A program made the translations under genes and the position numbers. From Sporomusa acidovorans (lineage in GTDB: Bacteria > Bacillota > Negativicutes > Sporomusales > Sporomusaceae), in NCBI RefSeq assembly GCF_900101845.1, contig NZ_FNAM01000026.1, forward strand, positions 18,005 through 82,004: a stretch of DNA of 64,000 nt. The letters are read 5' to 3'. The stretch's first letter is position 1. The number at the start of each line of letters is the position of its first letter. Of the stretch, positions 26,305 to 35,873 are shown in pieces. The notes below the pieces were generated by a model. It made no database searches and was not told the DNA's origin. It worked only from the letters and a program-made list of their open reading frames with translations.

Positions 26305-27892
26305 AGCCGTCCCTCCCAGAAAGTTTATCTACCAATTGGCAAAACAGAGTGACAAGATTCGGGTCAAACTGGCGTCCTGCCTGCCGCATCAGTTCAGCAA
26401 CCGCTTCGCGGTTCGACCTTGCCTTGCGGTACGGCCGGTCATTCGTCATAGCGTCGTAGGCATCAGCAATCGCCAGCATCCGGCATTCCAACGGAATTTC
26501 TTCACCTGCCAAGCCAAGCGGATAACCGTTACCGTTCCACCATTCATGATGTTTTAAAATAAAATCGGAAATCGGGATAAGATCCGAAACCGACTGGGCA
26601 ATGCGATAGCCGATATCGGCGTGTCGCTGCATCTCTACCTGTTCCTTAAGGGTCAAATAACCTTGTTTAAACAAAATCCTGTCAGGGATACCTACCTTGC
26701 CGATATCGTGAAGTTGAGCCAAAAGTTTGATATCCTCAATCCTGCGCTGCGACCACCCCAGGGCTACGGCCAGTTTTGCGGTGAGCATCTGCATTCTGTC
26801 ACCATGGCCTTCGGTAATAAAATCCCGGGCTTCCAGTGCCTTTAACAGGGCTTGAAAAATAGCGCTCCGGTTTTTGCGGCTTCGACAAAGTTTTTCCCGG
26901 TACATACTGTCATCGGCTTCCCGGAACAGTTCATTCATATTAATCATGTCCTGCCGGTCGCTAACCGCATAGCCAATGGACATACTTAGCGGCAATTCGA
27001 GATGGCTGGCATTATCAGTATCCACGGCACTGCGCATTTGGACGCAAGCGTCCTCTAACAGTTTGGGATCCGCCTTGGTCAACAACACGGCAAATTCATC
27101 GCCGCCAATGCGGGCGACAATGTCTGCTGGCCGCACATTATCCTTGATAATCCGCGCCGCGGCATTCAGCAGCAAATCCCCTTGTTCGTGCCCCAGGGTA
27201 TCATTAATCAGTTTCAGCCCATCGACATCACATAAAATAATTCCTACCTGACCTTTGCCGTCAGACTGTATTCTGGTCATTTCATGTTTAAAAAAAGTCC
27301 GGTTATAGAGGCCGGTTAAGGCATCATGATAGCTGATATACCGCAGCTTTTTCTCAATTTGCTTACGCTCTGCCAGTTCCTGCTGCAAAGCCGTATAAAG
27401 TCTGGCATTGGCCAGCGCAATAGAGGCTAAGTCGGCAAACCGGCTTAGTATATTTATCTCATCCTGGCCAAATATTTTATCATCAAGATATGCAAGGCCA
27501 AGAATTCCAACCAACTGTCCATTGGCTTTCAGCGGAATCCCGATAACCGCATTGAGTGTGGTATCTTTTATTTCGTGATCCCGGTTGGGCCACAGGTTAT
27601 AATGATTCACAATGCAGGTTTCGGCACTAACCATAACCTGGCCAATAACACCTACACCGGGAACAATTTTTTTCCCAATAAGCCCGGAATAAAAACCTAC
27701 TGCCACTTTAAGTGTGAAATTTCCGGTAACATCATTCAACAAAGCAATAAAACCATCTTGCGTGCCGACAAGTTCTCCGGCTTTCAGCACCATATTCTCA
27801 AGCAGTTCCCTTGTGTCCAGATTATTCATAAGCGTAAGTGCGGTATCATGCAAGGTATTAAGATAGGTATTCTGACGATAGATATCATCCAT
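26294..27892 (-). CDS. GAF-GGDEF-HD-GYP cyclic-di-GMP signalling protein
   Basis: Soluble 532-residue protein with a GAF sensor domain (about 10-165), a diguanylate cyclase domain with intact signature ARIGGDEFAVLL (about 185-335), and an HD-GYP phosphodiesterase domain (about 340-520) with HDIGK, HHEWWNGNGYPLGL and ADAYDAMTNDRPYRKA. Both a synthesis and a degradation domain look active by motif. It is a close domain-level relative of the regulator at 58431-59867, differing in the sensor. The gene overlaps addB by 11 bases. Confidence 0.92.
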   Translation of the reverse strand: MDDIYRQNTYLNTLHDTALTLMNNLDTRELLENMVLKAGELVGTQDGFIALLNDVTGNFTLKVAVGFYSGLIGKKIVPGVGVIGQVMVSAETCIVNHYNLWPNRDHEIKDTTLNAVIGIPLKANGQLVGILGLAYLDDKIFGQDEINILSRFADLASIALANARLYTALQQELAERKQIEKKLRYISYHDALTGLYNRTFFKHEMTRIQSDGKGQVGIILCDVDGLKLINDTLGHEQGDLLLNAAARIIKDNVRPADIVARIGGDEFAVLLTKADPKLLEDACVQMRSAVDTDNASHLELPLSMSIGYAVSDRQDMINMNELFREADDSMYREKLCRSRKNRSAIFQALLKALEARDFITEGHGDRMQMLTAKLAVALGWSQRRIEDIKLLAQLHDIGKVGIPDRILFKQGYLTLKEQVEMQRHADIGYRIAQSVSDLIPISDFILKHHEWWNGNGYPLGLAGEEIPLECRMLAIADAYDAMTNDRPYRKARSNREAVAELMRQAGRQFDPNLVTLFCQLVDKLSGRDGFEA

Positions 27893-27994
27893 AGTTCATC
27901 CCTGTCTTTCCCCGAGGTTATGGTGCATGCCCACAGTGCGGCTATTAATTCGCCGCCTGATAAATAGCTTCCTGCCGGTAAAAACCGTTAAAGA

Positions 27995-29134
27995 TTATCC
28001 GTTATATATTTTCTTTATGATTATTTCCATGTCGGCGGTTGTTACGGCTACCGGGTTAACCCGCGTGGACCCTTTAAGGCAGTTGGCTATTAATTCGTCA
28101 AAACCCTCTTCCAGCGCCGCACGGCTAACACCGATCTGTGCCAGCCCGCGGGGAATGGCAAGCTGCCGGTTTAGCTCCCTGACAGCAGCAATAAACTCAC
28201 TTCGTCCGCTGCGGCCAATGCTGCGGGCCAGCTCATCGAGGCGCATACCCACAAATTCCTCCCGGGAATTATACTCCAGCACATAAGGGAGGGCAATTGC
28301 ATTCAGCAGCCCATGACCAAGGTCAAACTTGCCTCCTAGCGCATGGGCAATACCATGGGCCATGCCTAGACCGGTATTGGCAAAAGCCAAACCGGCAATA
28401 CATTGATAATGATGAACCTTTTCCCTGCTTTCCACTGTTTTTTCCTGATAAGAAACCGGCAGCCAGCTAAGCAAACCGGCTACCGCTCCTTTGGCCAATA
28501 CCTCGCTGAAATCATCCAGGCTCCGGTTGCTATACGCCTCAACAGCATGAGTCAGCGCGTCCATCCCTGTTTCGGCCACTACATTTGGCGGCATAGTCAT
28601 CGTAATATCCGCATCCAGTATTGCCAGGTCAGGAATAAACGCCGGCGTTTTTAACCCGATTTTCAGGTTAAGTTCCCGATAGGTGATAACCGCCGATTTG
28701 GTTACTTCCGCACCTGTACCGGAGGTGGAGGGAATGGCCACAAACATCAGCCTTTTACGGCAATCAGGCAGCTCCCCTACCTGAGCTTTGGCAAAATCGA
28801 GCTCCGGGTATTCATAAAACAGAGCCATAACCTTGGCAGCGTCAATAGGAGACCCCCCGCCTACTGCCACTAACAGGTCGGGTCTGAACTCGCGCATCTT
28901 GGCCAGCCCGCCAAGGACAGCCTGTTTGTCCGGATTTTTGCTAATTCCTTCATATACATAGGTCTCACAGCCTTTATGACTGAAAATACCCACTATCCTG
29001 GCAATTACGCCGCTTTTCTGCATTGCGCCGCCACCGGTAACGATAAATACCCGCTTAGCCTCAACATCGCTAAGTTCGGCAATAGAGCCACGGCCGCTAA
29101 TAATGGCTTGACCACCCAAAACTATTTTCTTCAC
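27995..29134 (-). CDS. Iron-containing alcohol dehydrogenase
   Basis: Group III (Fe-dependent) alcohol dehydrogenase of 379 residues. NAD(P) binding region GGGSPIDAAKV; PSTSGTGAEVT; metal ligands in ETGMDALTHAVEAY and in GMAHGIAHALGGKFDLGHG. Reduces aldehydes or oxidizes alcohols with NAD(P)H; relatives include 1,3-propanediol and butanol dehydrogenases, so the substrate stays open. The start is GTG at 29134 with AAAGGAG about 11 bases upstream. It stands alone on this strand. Confidence 0.92.
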   Translation of the reverse strand: MKKIVLGGQAIISGRGSIAELSDVEAKRVFIVTGGGAMQKSGVIARIVGIFSHKGCETYVYEGISKNPDKQAVLGGLAKMREFRPDLLVAVGGGSPIDAAKVMALFYEYPELDFAKAQVGELPDCRKRLMFVAIPSTSGTGAEVTKSAVITYRELNLKIGLKTPAFIPDLAILDADITMTMPPNVVAETGMDALTHAVEAYSNRSLDDFSEVLAKGAVAGLLSWLPVSYQEKTVESREKVHHYQCIAGLAFANTGLGMAHGIAHALGGKFDLGHGLLNAIALPYVLEYNSREEFVGMRLDELARSIGRSGRSEFIAAVRELNRQLAIPRGLAQIGVSRAALEEGFDELIANCLKGSTRVNPVAVTTADMEIIIKKIYNG

Positions 29135-29279
29135 TTATCAACAGCTCCTTTAGGGCATCGTTTCAATAAGGCAAACATATATACGCTCTCTTTAATCATA
29201 TAAAAGAATACTCCAAACTGCAATATTAATCTGTTCCCCATTACAAAATTTTACAGAAAATTATATCTTCGGATAATGC

Positions 29280-29314
29280 AAGAAAAGACCCATCGGCAAG
29301 ATGAGTCTTTTCTT
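29280..29314 (-). terminator. Terminator after the orphan substrate-binding protein gene
   Basis: AAGAAAAGAC / GTCTTTTCTT stem with T-rich end on the minus strand. Confidence 0.75.
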
Positions 29315-29332
29315 AGGCTTCCTTGGTTTCGC

Positions 29333-30109
29333 TTATTGTGGCTTTTTCCCAAACCACTTTTCGTATATTTTGGCATACTCGCCATTCTGTTTAAGTTCAT
29401 CTAACGCCTTGTTGATTTTGTTCGCCAGTTCGGTATTTTTTTTCGCTACGGCAATACCATATTCCTCCGCGTTAAGAACTTCACCGACCAACTTGGCATC
29501 TTTGCTGCCGCCTTTGGCCAGGTAATATTCATTTACCGGCAAATCATTGACTACGGCATCGGCGCCACCGGCCTTGAGTTCAAGATAAGCCTCAGAGGCG
29601 CTGTTGAATTCACGTACTTTGGCATCTTTAATTTTCTTAGCGTTTTCCGCACCGGTTGTACCAATCTGGACGGCAATCCGCTTGCCTTCCAGGTCCTTAA
29701 AGTTGTTAATTGTGGAATTGTCTGCCTTTACAACAATGGATAATCCGGATTTATAGTAAGGTTTGGAAAAAGCAACTTTGTTGGCACGTTCGGCGGTAAT
29801 GCTCATGGCAGATGCAATTACGTCAATTTGACTGCCTTCCAGCGCCGGAATGAGGCCGTCAAAGCCGGTATTGACAATTTGCACTTCCATCCCCATCTGT
29901 TTGCCAATCGCTTTCATCAGATCCACGTCAAACCCAACATAGTCTTTGTTATTTTCGTCTTGGAATTCAAACGGAGGAAAAGTAGCTTCAGCCCCTACCT
30001 TGAGGACTTTGGCCGCCGGCTGCTCAGACTTGCTGCTGCCGCATCCCACTAATCCCATAGTCAGGGCCAACAAGGCCACAACGGCAATGGCACTCCACTT
30101 CTTCAACAT
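29333..30109 (-). CDS. Amino-acid ABC transporter substrate-binding lipoprotein, orphan
   Basis: Family 3 solute-binding protein (258 residues) with lipobox LVGC and family motif YVGFDVDLMKAIGKQMG, resembling glutamine or arginine binding proteins (GlnH/ArtJ type). ATG at 30109 follows AGAGGT by 7 bases. An open frame extends 38 codons further upstream but without a ribosome site. Unlike the system at 8.9-11.8 kb, no permease or ATPase gene accompanies it, and terminators flank it, so it must share a transporter encoded elsewhere. Confidence 0.9.
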   Translation of the reverse strand: MLKKWSAIAVVALLALTMGLVGCGSSKSEQPAAKVLKVGAEATFPPFEFQDENNKDYVGFDVDLMKAIGKQMGMEVQIVNTGFDGLIPALEGSQIDVIASAMSITAERANKVAFSKPYYKSGLSIVVKADNSTINNFKDLEGKRIAVQIGTTGAENAKKIKDAKVREFNSASEAYLELKAGGADAVVNDLPVNEYYLAKGGSKDAKLVGEVLNAEEYGIAVAKKNTELANKINKALDELKQNGEYAKIYEKWFGKKPQ

Positions 30110-30196
30110 ACTATGTACCTCTTTTCTGTTCAATAATCTTTTATCATTATACACAGTTTTCTTATAGCCGCCAAACTGTACTACCAGCCGAATTAA

Positions 30197-30231
30197 GCAA
30201 AAAGCAGGCACTTGCTTGCCCAAGCGCCTGC
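30197..30231 (-). terminator. Terminator after the Mug-like glycosylase gene
   Basis: GCAGGCGCTTG / CAAGTGCCTGC stem (one mismatch) followed on the minus strand by TTTTTGC. Confidence 0.75.
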
Positions 30232-30273
30232 CTTATTCGATTTTCTAAATATTGTGTCATAAATTTTACACTC

Positions 30274-30789
30274 TCAGAAGACATTTGCGCCAACAAGCCG
30301 TTTAAGTTCCTGATAATAGGCCAATTGCTCCGCAAATACAATCCGTGTCAGGCCGCTGGGCGACGGCACAACAAAGTCGCTCACGCCGGCAACAACACCA
30401 ACTGCTTGCCGGCCGCAGCTAACACGGGATTGCCCGGAAAACTCCCGGTACACCCCCACACCGGCAAAACAGGCTACCTGTGGCTTGTAGCGCAACAACT
30501 TCTCCCGTAAAATAACCCTGCCGGCCTGATATTCCTCTTTACTGATTTCCGCGGCAGTCCGGCTGGGGCGGGCCACAATGTTGGTAATACCCAGTCCCAG
30601 ATTCAGTAATTTCCCATCTTCCTCAGGCGTAAATTGATACGGTGTAAAGCCGGCCGCGGCCAGCAGTTTCCAAAATTTATTGGAATAACCGGCAAAATGA
30701 TGCCCGGTTTCTGCCGACCGGTTTCCGGGATTAAAGCCAATAAACAGGATTTTTAGGTTAGAAGCTATGATGTCAGGTACTTGGTTCAC
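30274..30789 (-). CDS. Mug/TDG-type mismatch-specific DNA glycosylase
   Basis: Member (171 residues) of the uracil-DNA glycosylase superfamily, family 2, removing uracil or thymine mispaired with guanine. Catalytic-loop motif FIGFNPGNRSAETGHHFAGY with the Asn of GxNPG, then NKFWKLL and the second loop PSPSGLTR. I start at GTG 30789, which overlaps the upstream stop (GTGA) and has AAGGG upstream. A longer open frame reaches into the phosphoesterase gene but is not needed for the fold. Co-transcribed with the phosphoesterase. Confidence 0.88.
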   Translation of the reverse strand: MNQVPDIIASNLKILFIGFNPGNRSAETGHHFAGYSNKFWKLLAAAGFTPYQFTPEEDGKLLNLGLGITNIVARPSRTAAEISKEEYQAGRVILREKLLRYKPQVACFAGVGVYREFSGQSRVSCGRQAVGVVAGVSDFVVPSPSGLTRIVFAEQLAYYQELKRLVGANVF

Positions 30790-32009
30790 GACATTCCCTT
30801 CTTCAATGTAAAAATACTGATTTCCGCCGGACAGCCAATGCGTAGTGGCAGCCAATGCCCTGTGCCGACACTGACATATCCGTAGCAACCGTCTTGCCGG
30901 AACATCCCCCGCATATACTTATATTGCACCGGCAGCATTGACACGCCCCCGAAAGCCACCTGACCGCCATGCGTATGCCCGGCCAGCGACAAAGGTACCT
31001 TCGCCGCGAAGGCGTTATCAAGAAAATCGGGATGATGGGTTAAAAAAACAGTGAAGGAATCGGCCGGTATCCCTTGCATAGCCTGAGCGAAATAGCTGCG
31101 TCTTTTCCCCTCCTGTTCCCCCTTATTATTACCCCATGGGTAATCCACTCCCGCCAGAACAAGGCCGTTTGTCAGCACTTGATGGCTATTTGCCAGCACT
31201 TTGACCGGACTACTCTCAAGTGCCCGGCGAATACGGTTAATATCCCGGAAGTATTCATGATTTCCCCAACAAAAAAAGATACCCTGTAGCAGTTCGGAGT
31301 GGAAAGCAGTTAACCGATTAATAAGCGGTGACAATAACCCCAGGTCGTCCACCAGATCACCGGTAATAACAAGCAAATCAGGCCGTTCCCGTTTTACCAT
31401 TGCCAGTACTCGCTCCAGCTTGTCCATGCCAAAAAAATTTCCCATGTGAGTATCACTGATTTGCGCTATGGTAAAGCCATTCAGGGCCGGCGGCAGTTGG
31501 GGAAACAGCAGGGTGTGCCGGTTGACAACAATGATGCTGTCCCCGCCGATCACGCCATAAGTGCTTATCATAAATGGCACGGCCGGAACAGCCATTAAAG
31601 CACCCTGTAAAAAATTTCGCCGCGTCAGAGTGGGTTCCTGACCAGCTTTTGCCGGGCCGGTCGCAGCCTGTGGCAAAATAGCTTTTCGCCTAAGCCGCCT
31701 TGCCAGTATCCGCATGGTATGCCCCAGCAATAAGACCAGCAGCAAAAAAACTAAACCGACCAGCCATATATAGGCGGCGTATAGCAAATATCTGAACCAC
31801 ACACCAGGAAAACTATCCGCCGGCCGCAGCCAGCGACTAAAAATCAGCGTGATTACCGCCAAAGCGGTAGTCAGCCGATAGCCGGTTTTAACCTTCTTGC
31901 CTGCGTATACCGGATGCCATTTGGCCAAAACTCGTTCGCCCAGCCAGATGATACCCAATAGAATTAATAAAGCAAGCACCGTTGCATATATTGATGGCCC
32001 ATGCTGCAT
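30786..32009 (-). CDS. Membrane metallophosphoesterase (YkuE-like)
   Basis: Calcineurin-like phosphoesterase of 407 residues. Three or four N-terminal membrane helices (to about residue 105), then a twin-arginine-like TRRNFLQG before another hydrophobic stretch, then the catalytic domain with metal ligands in ISDTHMGN, TGDLVDD, WGNHEY and GHTHGGQ. The active site probably faces outward. Relatives hydrolyse UDP-sugars or lipid phosphates; the substrate is not clear here. ATG at 32009 follows GGAGG by 5 bases. The Mug-like gene overlaps its end. Confidence 0.88.
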   Translation of the reverse strand: MQHGPSIYATVLALLILLGIIWLGERVLAKWHPVYAGKKVKTGYRLTTALAVITLIFSRWLRPADSFPGVWFRYLLYAAYIWLVGLVFLLLVLLLGHTMRILARRLRRKAILPQAATGPAKAGQEPTLTRRNFLQGALMAVPAVPFMISTYGVIGGDSIIVVNRHTLLFPQLPPALNGFTIAQISDTHMGNFFGMDKLERVLAMVKRERPDLLVITGDLVDDLGLLSPLINRLTAFHSELLQGIFFCWGNHEYFRDINRIRRALESSPVKVLANSHQVLTNGLVLAGVDYPWGNNKGEQEGKRRSYFAQAMQGIPADSFTVFLTHHPDFLDNAFAAKVPLSLAGHTHGGQVAFGGVSMLPVQYKYMRGMFRQDGCYGYVSVGTGHWLPLRIGCPAEISIFTLKKGMS

Positions 32010-32143
32010 AGCTGCCTCCGTTTATCCTCCAGGTCTTTGATTGTCATTATTCCCCAAACCATCTTTAGTATAGTGGATAACTCCCCAAAAGAAAAGGCCG
32101 GCCATTTTACATCTCCTTAGATTAGCCAGCCAACTTCTTGTTG

Positions 32144-32152
32144 CATATACTA
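32144..32152 (+). promoter_or_regulatory. Possible mother-cell sigma -10 element
   Basis: CATATACTA fits the CATAnnnTA -10 of sigma-E/sigma-K promoters. No convincing -35 accompanies it, so this is weak. Confidence 0.25.
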
Positions 32153-32180
32153 GGAGTAATCTATAGGGGGGAGATTCTGC

Positions 32181-32783
32181 ATGGCAACCAACACAACATC
32201 CATTATTAATACCATACTATCCGATATCACTGCCGTTATTCCCAGCTTTACTTCACTGGTCAGCTCTTACCGGCTGCTAGTTGGCGCAGCTGAAGAAATT
32301 CAGCGCACCCCTGATGTGCCTTTTGAAATATTTGAGCGGGCTGTTATCCGCTATGACCGGGCTGGGACGCTCATTGACATTTTACTGGAGTTATTATGCT
32401 GTAAAATAGCCTTTAGCAGTCAGTTCCTGGCCGTAACCTGTGCACCGGTTGACATCATTCGACTCTTAACCAGCTGTACCGAATTAGGAGACGATCCTTG
32501 CCTTACAGCCGAACAAATCCTTATTCTTGAAATAATACGCCAGGCGCTCGGCTGCAATTGCCATAACTCCTGCTTTGGACCGCCGCCGGAAGGAATAACG
32601 CCGACAAAGCCACCAACTCCACCGGCAGCGCCAACCCCGCCGGCAACTCCCGCCCCGGCAACGCAGAGTGATTTTATACCAAGTGACCTGGAGACAACAC
32701 AGGAACTGACAACAGAAATTACCCCGCCTGTTACCGGTCCTGTTTTTCGCTATACCGGCCCGTTAAGCCGCAGGCATATATAA
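32181..32783 (+). CDS. Cys-rich protein with Pro/Ala/Thr tail, unknown function
   Basis: I do not recognise this 200-residue protein. An alpha-helical core (about 1-130) contains eight cysteines, including CC, a C..C spaced pair and the run CNCHNSC. A low-complexity stretch of alternating Pro, Ala and Thr follows (about 140-165) and then a polar C-terminus ending in SRRHI. There is no signal peptide or membrane helix. ATG follows GGGGGGAG. The composition and a sigma-E/K-like -10 upstream recall spore coat or exosporium proteins, but this is only a suggestion. Convergent with thiD, 8 bases apart. Confidence 0.7.
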   Translation: MATNTTSIINTILSDITAVIPSFTSLVSSYRLLVGAAEEIQRTPDVPFEIFERAVIRYDRAGTLIDILLELLCCKIAFSSQFLAVTCAPVDIIRLLTSCTELGDDPCLTAEQILILEIIRQALGCNCHNSCFGPPPEGITPTKPPTPPAAPTPPATPAPATQSDFIPSDLETTQELTTEITPPVTGPVFRYTGPLSRRHI

Positions 32784-32791
32784 GGCTTTAA

Positions 32792-33601
32792 CTATTCTTC
32801 AAGCATTCCGGCCCGTTTATACAAACTGTAAAAATGATGGGTTGGACCTGCACCCTTGCCCAGACTGAGCGAATGCTCAATGGCAGTGGTTATATATTCT
32901 TTTGCCGCTGCTACCGCCTCGGCAACTGACAATCCCCGTCCCAGGTTAGCGGCAATGGCCGAAGATAATGTGCAGCCGGTGCCGTGTGTATTTTTGGTGG
33001 CAATCCGCCTGGCCCTAAAATAGGCAAACGCCGTGCCGTCATAAAGAATATCGGTTGAATCGCCAGCCAAATGGCCACCTTTAATCAGCACGTTGTGCGG
33101 CCCTAGCTCCCAAATCGTTTTGGCTGCTGCCTCCATGTCGGGCAAAGTCCGAATGGTTTTTCCGGCAATAACTTCCGCTTCAGGAATATTGGGAGTTACC
33201 AGAATTGCCTGCGGCAATAATTCATGTATTAACAGGTTTTCAGCATCAGGGCTTAACAAATGATAATCGCCCTTGGATGACACCATAACCGGGTCCACTA
33301 TAATATTGGGGGCAGCATATTCTTTTAATTTGGCGGCAATCGCCTGAATGGTTGCTGCTTGCGACACCATCCCGATTTTGACGGCGTCAACCGCAATATC
33401 GTCAAAAACAGCGTCGATTTGCCTGGCGATTATCGCCGGCGTTATATCCTGGACCGCAAATACCCCTTGTGTATTTTGCGCGGTAACGGCGGTAATAACG
33501 CTCATGCCAAATACGCCATGGGCGGCAAATGTTTTAAGATCCGCCTGGATCCCCGCGCCACCACTTGAATCAGAGCCGGCGATTGTCAACACATTTTTCA
33601 T
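32792..33601 (-). CDS. thiD: Hydroxymethylpyrimidine/phosphomethylpyrimidine kinase
   Basis: ThiD (269 residues) phosphorylates HMP to HMP-P and HMP-PP in thiamine synthesis. N-terminal [28 protein letters not shown], and C-terminal [16 protein letters not shown] with the catalytic region. ATG at 33601 follows GGGAG by 7 bases and lies 4 bases after the upstream GGDEF/EAL stop, so the two are probably one transcript. No other thiamine gene or TPP riboswitch is nearby. Confidence 0.95.
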   Translation of the reverse strand: MKNVLTIAGSDSSGGAGIQADLKTFAAHGVFGMSVITAVTAQNTQGVFAVQDITPAIIARQIDAVFDDIAVDAVKIGMVSQAATIQAIAAKLKEYAAPNIIVDPVMVSSKGDYHLLSPDAENLLIHELLPQAILVTPNIPEAEVIAGKTIRTLPDMEAAAKTIWELGPHNVLIKGGHLAGDSTDILYDGTAFAYFRARRIATKNTHGTGCTLSSAIAANLGRGLSVAEAVAAAKEYITTAIEHSLSLGKGAGPTHHFYSLYKRAGMLEE

Positions 33602-33605
33602 ACTC

Positions 33606-35525
33606 TCACTCCCGCAGTTTTGCTGTAAATTCTTCCGCCGCCAGCGGCGGACTAATAAAATAGCCCTGAATCATATCACAGTCTTTTTGCTTAAGATAGG
33701 AAAATTGCGTCTTAGTCTCAACACCCTCAGCAACAACAACCAAACCCATTTCATGCGCTAATTCAATGATGCTGCCGGTAATCGCGGTATTTGTATCGCC
33801 AAAGGTGATGTCTTCAATAAAAGCTTTATCAATTTTCAAAGCTGTGATCGGCAGTTTTTTGAGGTAAGTTAATGATGAATAGCCACTGCCAAAATCATCA
33901 AGCGCAATCCTGACCCCCATACGCCTAAGTTCCTGCAACTTGCGGATGTTATCCTCAAATTGCTCCATTAGCACACTTTCCGTTATTTCCAGTTCAAGGT
34001 ATTCTGGCGGCAAACCGGTTTCCGCCAATACATCGGCAACCAATTGCACAAAATTGTCCTGAATAAGCTGTACTACCGAAATATTTACTGCCGCCCACAG
34101 CCTTCCCTGTCCGCCTACATACAGTCCCTGGCAAAAAGCACATGCCTCTTTTAGCACCCACTTACCAATTGCAATAATCAACCCGGTCTCTTCCGCCAGC
34201 GGAATAAACTTTAAAGGCGAAACTATGCCATAAACAGGGCTTTGCCACCTGAGCAATGCTTCAAACCCTTCCATCTGTCCTATTTTCATATTACACTGCG
34301 GTTGATAATAAAGTTTTAGTTCCTTATTCGGAACCGCTTCGCGCAGCCGCGCTTCCAACAGTGTTTTTTCAACAATCAAGTCATGCATGGATTTATCAAA
34401 AAAGCGAAAGGTATGCTTGCCGGATGTTTTAGCCGAATACATGGCCATATCGGCGTTTCGTAAAAGTTCTTCCACATTATCGCCATGTTCAGGATAAATA
34501 GCAATCCCGGCACTGGCGGTAACGTGAAAAATATGGCCGTTGACTGCAAATGGCTGTTCCAGCAGTTGCATGATCCTGCCGGCATAGGCGGTTATTTCTT
34601 CAACCCGCTCCATAGCAGGTAAAAAAACGACAATTTCATCCCCACCCAAACGGGCAGCCATACCAACCTCAGCCACCAGCGCTGCTAACCTGACGCTAAA
34701 ACTGACAAGCAGTTTATCACCCCAGGAATGGCCATATGTATCATTAATTAACTTGAAATTATCAATATCAATAAAAATAATAGCCCCCTGCTTTCCATTC
34801 TTCGCCGCGGCAGGCAAGGTTTCAGAAACAATTTCTTTCAGTCGTTCCCGGTTGGCAAGGCCGGTCAAAGCATCATAATAGGCCATATGTTTTATACGTT
34901 CTTCCTTAAATTTCCTGTCGGTAATATCCGTATAAGAGCCCGCCATCCGCACCGGTTTGCCACTACCGTCAAACAAGGCTTTTCCCCGCGATAAAATCCA
35001 TCGATAGGCGCCACTTGCCGACTTAACCCGGTACTCGATATGGTAAAAAGGTTTTTGAGCGCTTAAATGACTCTCCAGTTCAGCCATCATGCGCGGCAGA
35101 TCCTCCGGATGAACCAGTTCTTTTTTCCATTGTTCCTTGGTGGTTACGGCCTTTTCGGGCAAACCAAGCAAGCTCCAGCCGCGTTCCGACAAGGTCTTGC
35201 TATCCGTAATAATATCCCATTGCCATAATCCGTCATTTGATCCTTCGGTAACTAACCGAAATAGTTCATCATGCTGTCGAATTATTTCTTCGCTTTGATA
35301 CAGTTCATTATAATTGCGCCTAAGTTCTTCCTCCTGAGCGGCAAGCTCCTCATGGACTGTTGCGAGTTCTTCATTCTGCTGCTGCAATAGACCGACCGTC
35401 CGCCTGTACGTTTTGACCCTTACCAATAAATAAATAACGGCAGCGCCAAGGATAACAATAGCAGTACATAAACTGGCCGTCCACTGCTCCAGTCCGCTCA
35501 TATAAGAAAGAAACTCACCTAACAT
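33606..35525 (-). CDS. PAS-GGDEF-EAL cyclic-di-GMP regulator, membrane-anchored
   Basis: 639 residues: one N-terminal membrane helix (about 15-35), a coiled-coil stretch (about 40-75), a PAS/PAC sensor (about 80-205), a GGDEF domain with signature LGGDEI instead of GGDEF (about 220-370), and an EAL phosphodiesterase domain with [26 protein letters not shown] and VVAEGVET. The EAL motifs look complete; the changed last residue of GGDEF may weaken cyclase activity. Such proteins lower or tune cyclic-di-GMP. Co-transcribed with thiD without an obvious functional link. Confidence 0.92.
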   Translation of the reverse strand: MLGEFLSYMSGLEQWTASLCTAIVILGAAVIYLLVRVKTYRRTVGLLQQQNEELATVHEELAAQEEELRRNYNELYQSEEIIRQHDELFRLVTEGSNDGLWQWDIITDSKTLSERGWSLLGLPEKAVTTKEQWKKELVHPEDLPRMMAELESHLSAQKPFYHIEYRVKSASGAYRWILSRGKALFDGSGKPVRMAGSYTDITDRKFKEERIKHMAYYDALTGLANRERLKEIVSETLPAAAKNGKQGAIIFIDIDNFKLINDTYGHSWGDKLLVSFSVRLAALVAEVGMAARLGGDEIVVFLPAMERVEEITAYAGRIMQLLEQPFAVNGHIFHVTASAGIAIYPEHGDNVEELLRNADMAMYSAKTSGKHTFRFFDKSMHDLIVEKTLLEARLREAVPNKELKLYYQPQCNMKIGQMEGFEALLRWQSPVYGIVSPLKFIPLAEETGLIIAIGKWVLKEACAFCQGLYVGGQGRLWAAVNISVVQLIQDNFVQLVADVLAETGLPPEYLELEITESVLMEQFEDNIRKLQELRRMGVRIALDDFGSGYSSLTYLKKLPITALKIDKAFIEDITFGDTNTAITGSIIELAHEMGLVVVAEGVETKTQFSYLKQKDCDMIQGYFISPPLAAEEFTAKLRE

Positions 35526-35873
35526 CCTACACCAACTTCCCTAGGATAATCAGTCGAAATATGTCAAATTTTTACCTATATATTTATTATACACCAAAAT
35601 TGTTTTTTGGGGGAAAATTGTGAATAATACCCGGGAAAGCAGCAAAAAATAATTCGTAAAAGTCAATTAAAGTCAAAAAGTCAGTAAAAGTTAGAGTTAA
35701 TGCGACTGGTAATTTTTTTAGCTGAAAATCATCGCCGTATGCCTAAAAACCGCTCGTTATGGTCTTATATCCAACTCCAATTAATAACATTTTTCTGCTA
35801 GTATTGAATTGTAATCTTTTTACGATGCAATTCACCTTTGACTTGTTTACTATCATTTTAGGAGGTTGATATC
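35526..35873. other. Intergenic region upstream of clpB
   Basis: 348 bases between divergent genes. It holds the CtsR-like repeats at 35661-35694 and AGGAGG just before clpB. There is no CIRCE element. A convincing -35/-10 pair is not evident. Confidence 0.6.
35661..35694 (+). promoter_or_regulatory. CtsR-like heptad repeats upstream of clpB
   Basis: AGTCAATTAAAGTCAAA at 35661-35677 matches the CtsR operator (RGTCAAA-NAN-RGTCAAA) with one change and the exact 10-base spacing. A weaker pair, AGTCAGT and AGTTAGA, also 10 bases apart, follows at 35679. CtsR represses clp genes in many Firmicutes, which fits the position before clpB. Confidence 0.6.

Noticed and set aside
35526..35873. CIRCE operator before clpB
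   Set aside because: No TTAGCACTC-N9-GAGTGCTAA or near match; CtsR-like repeats fit better.
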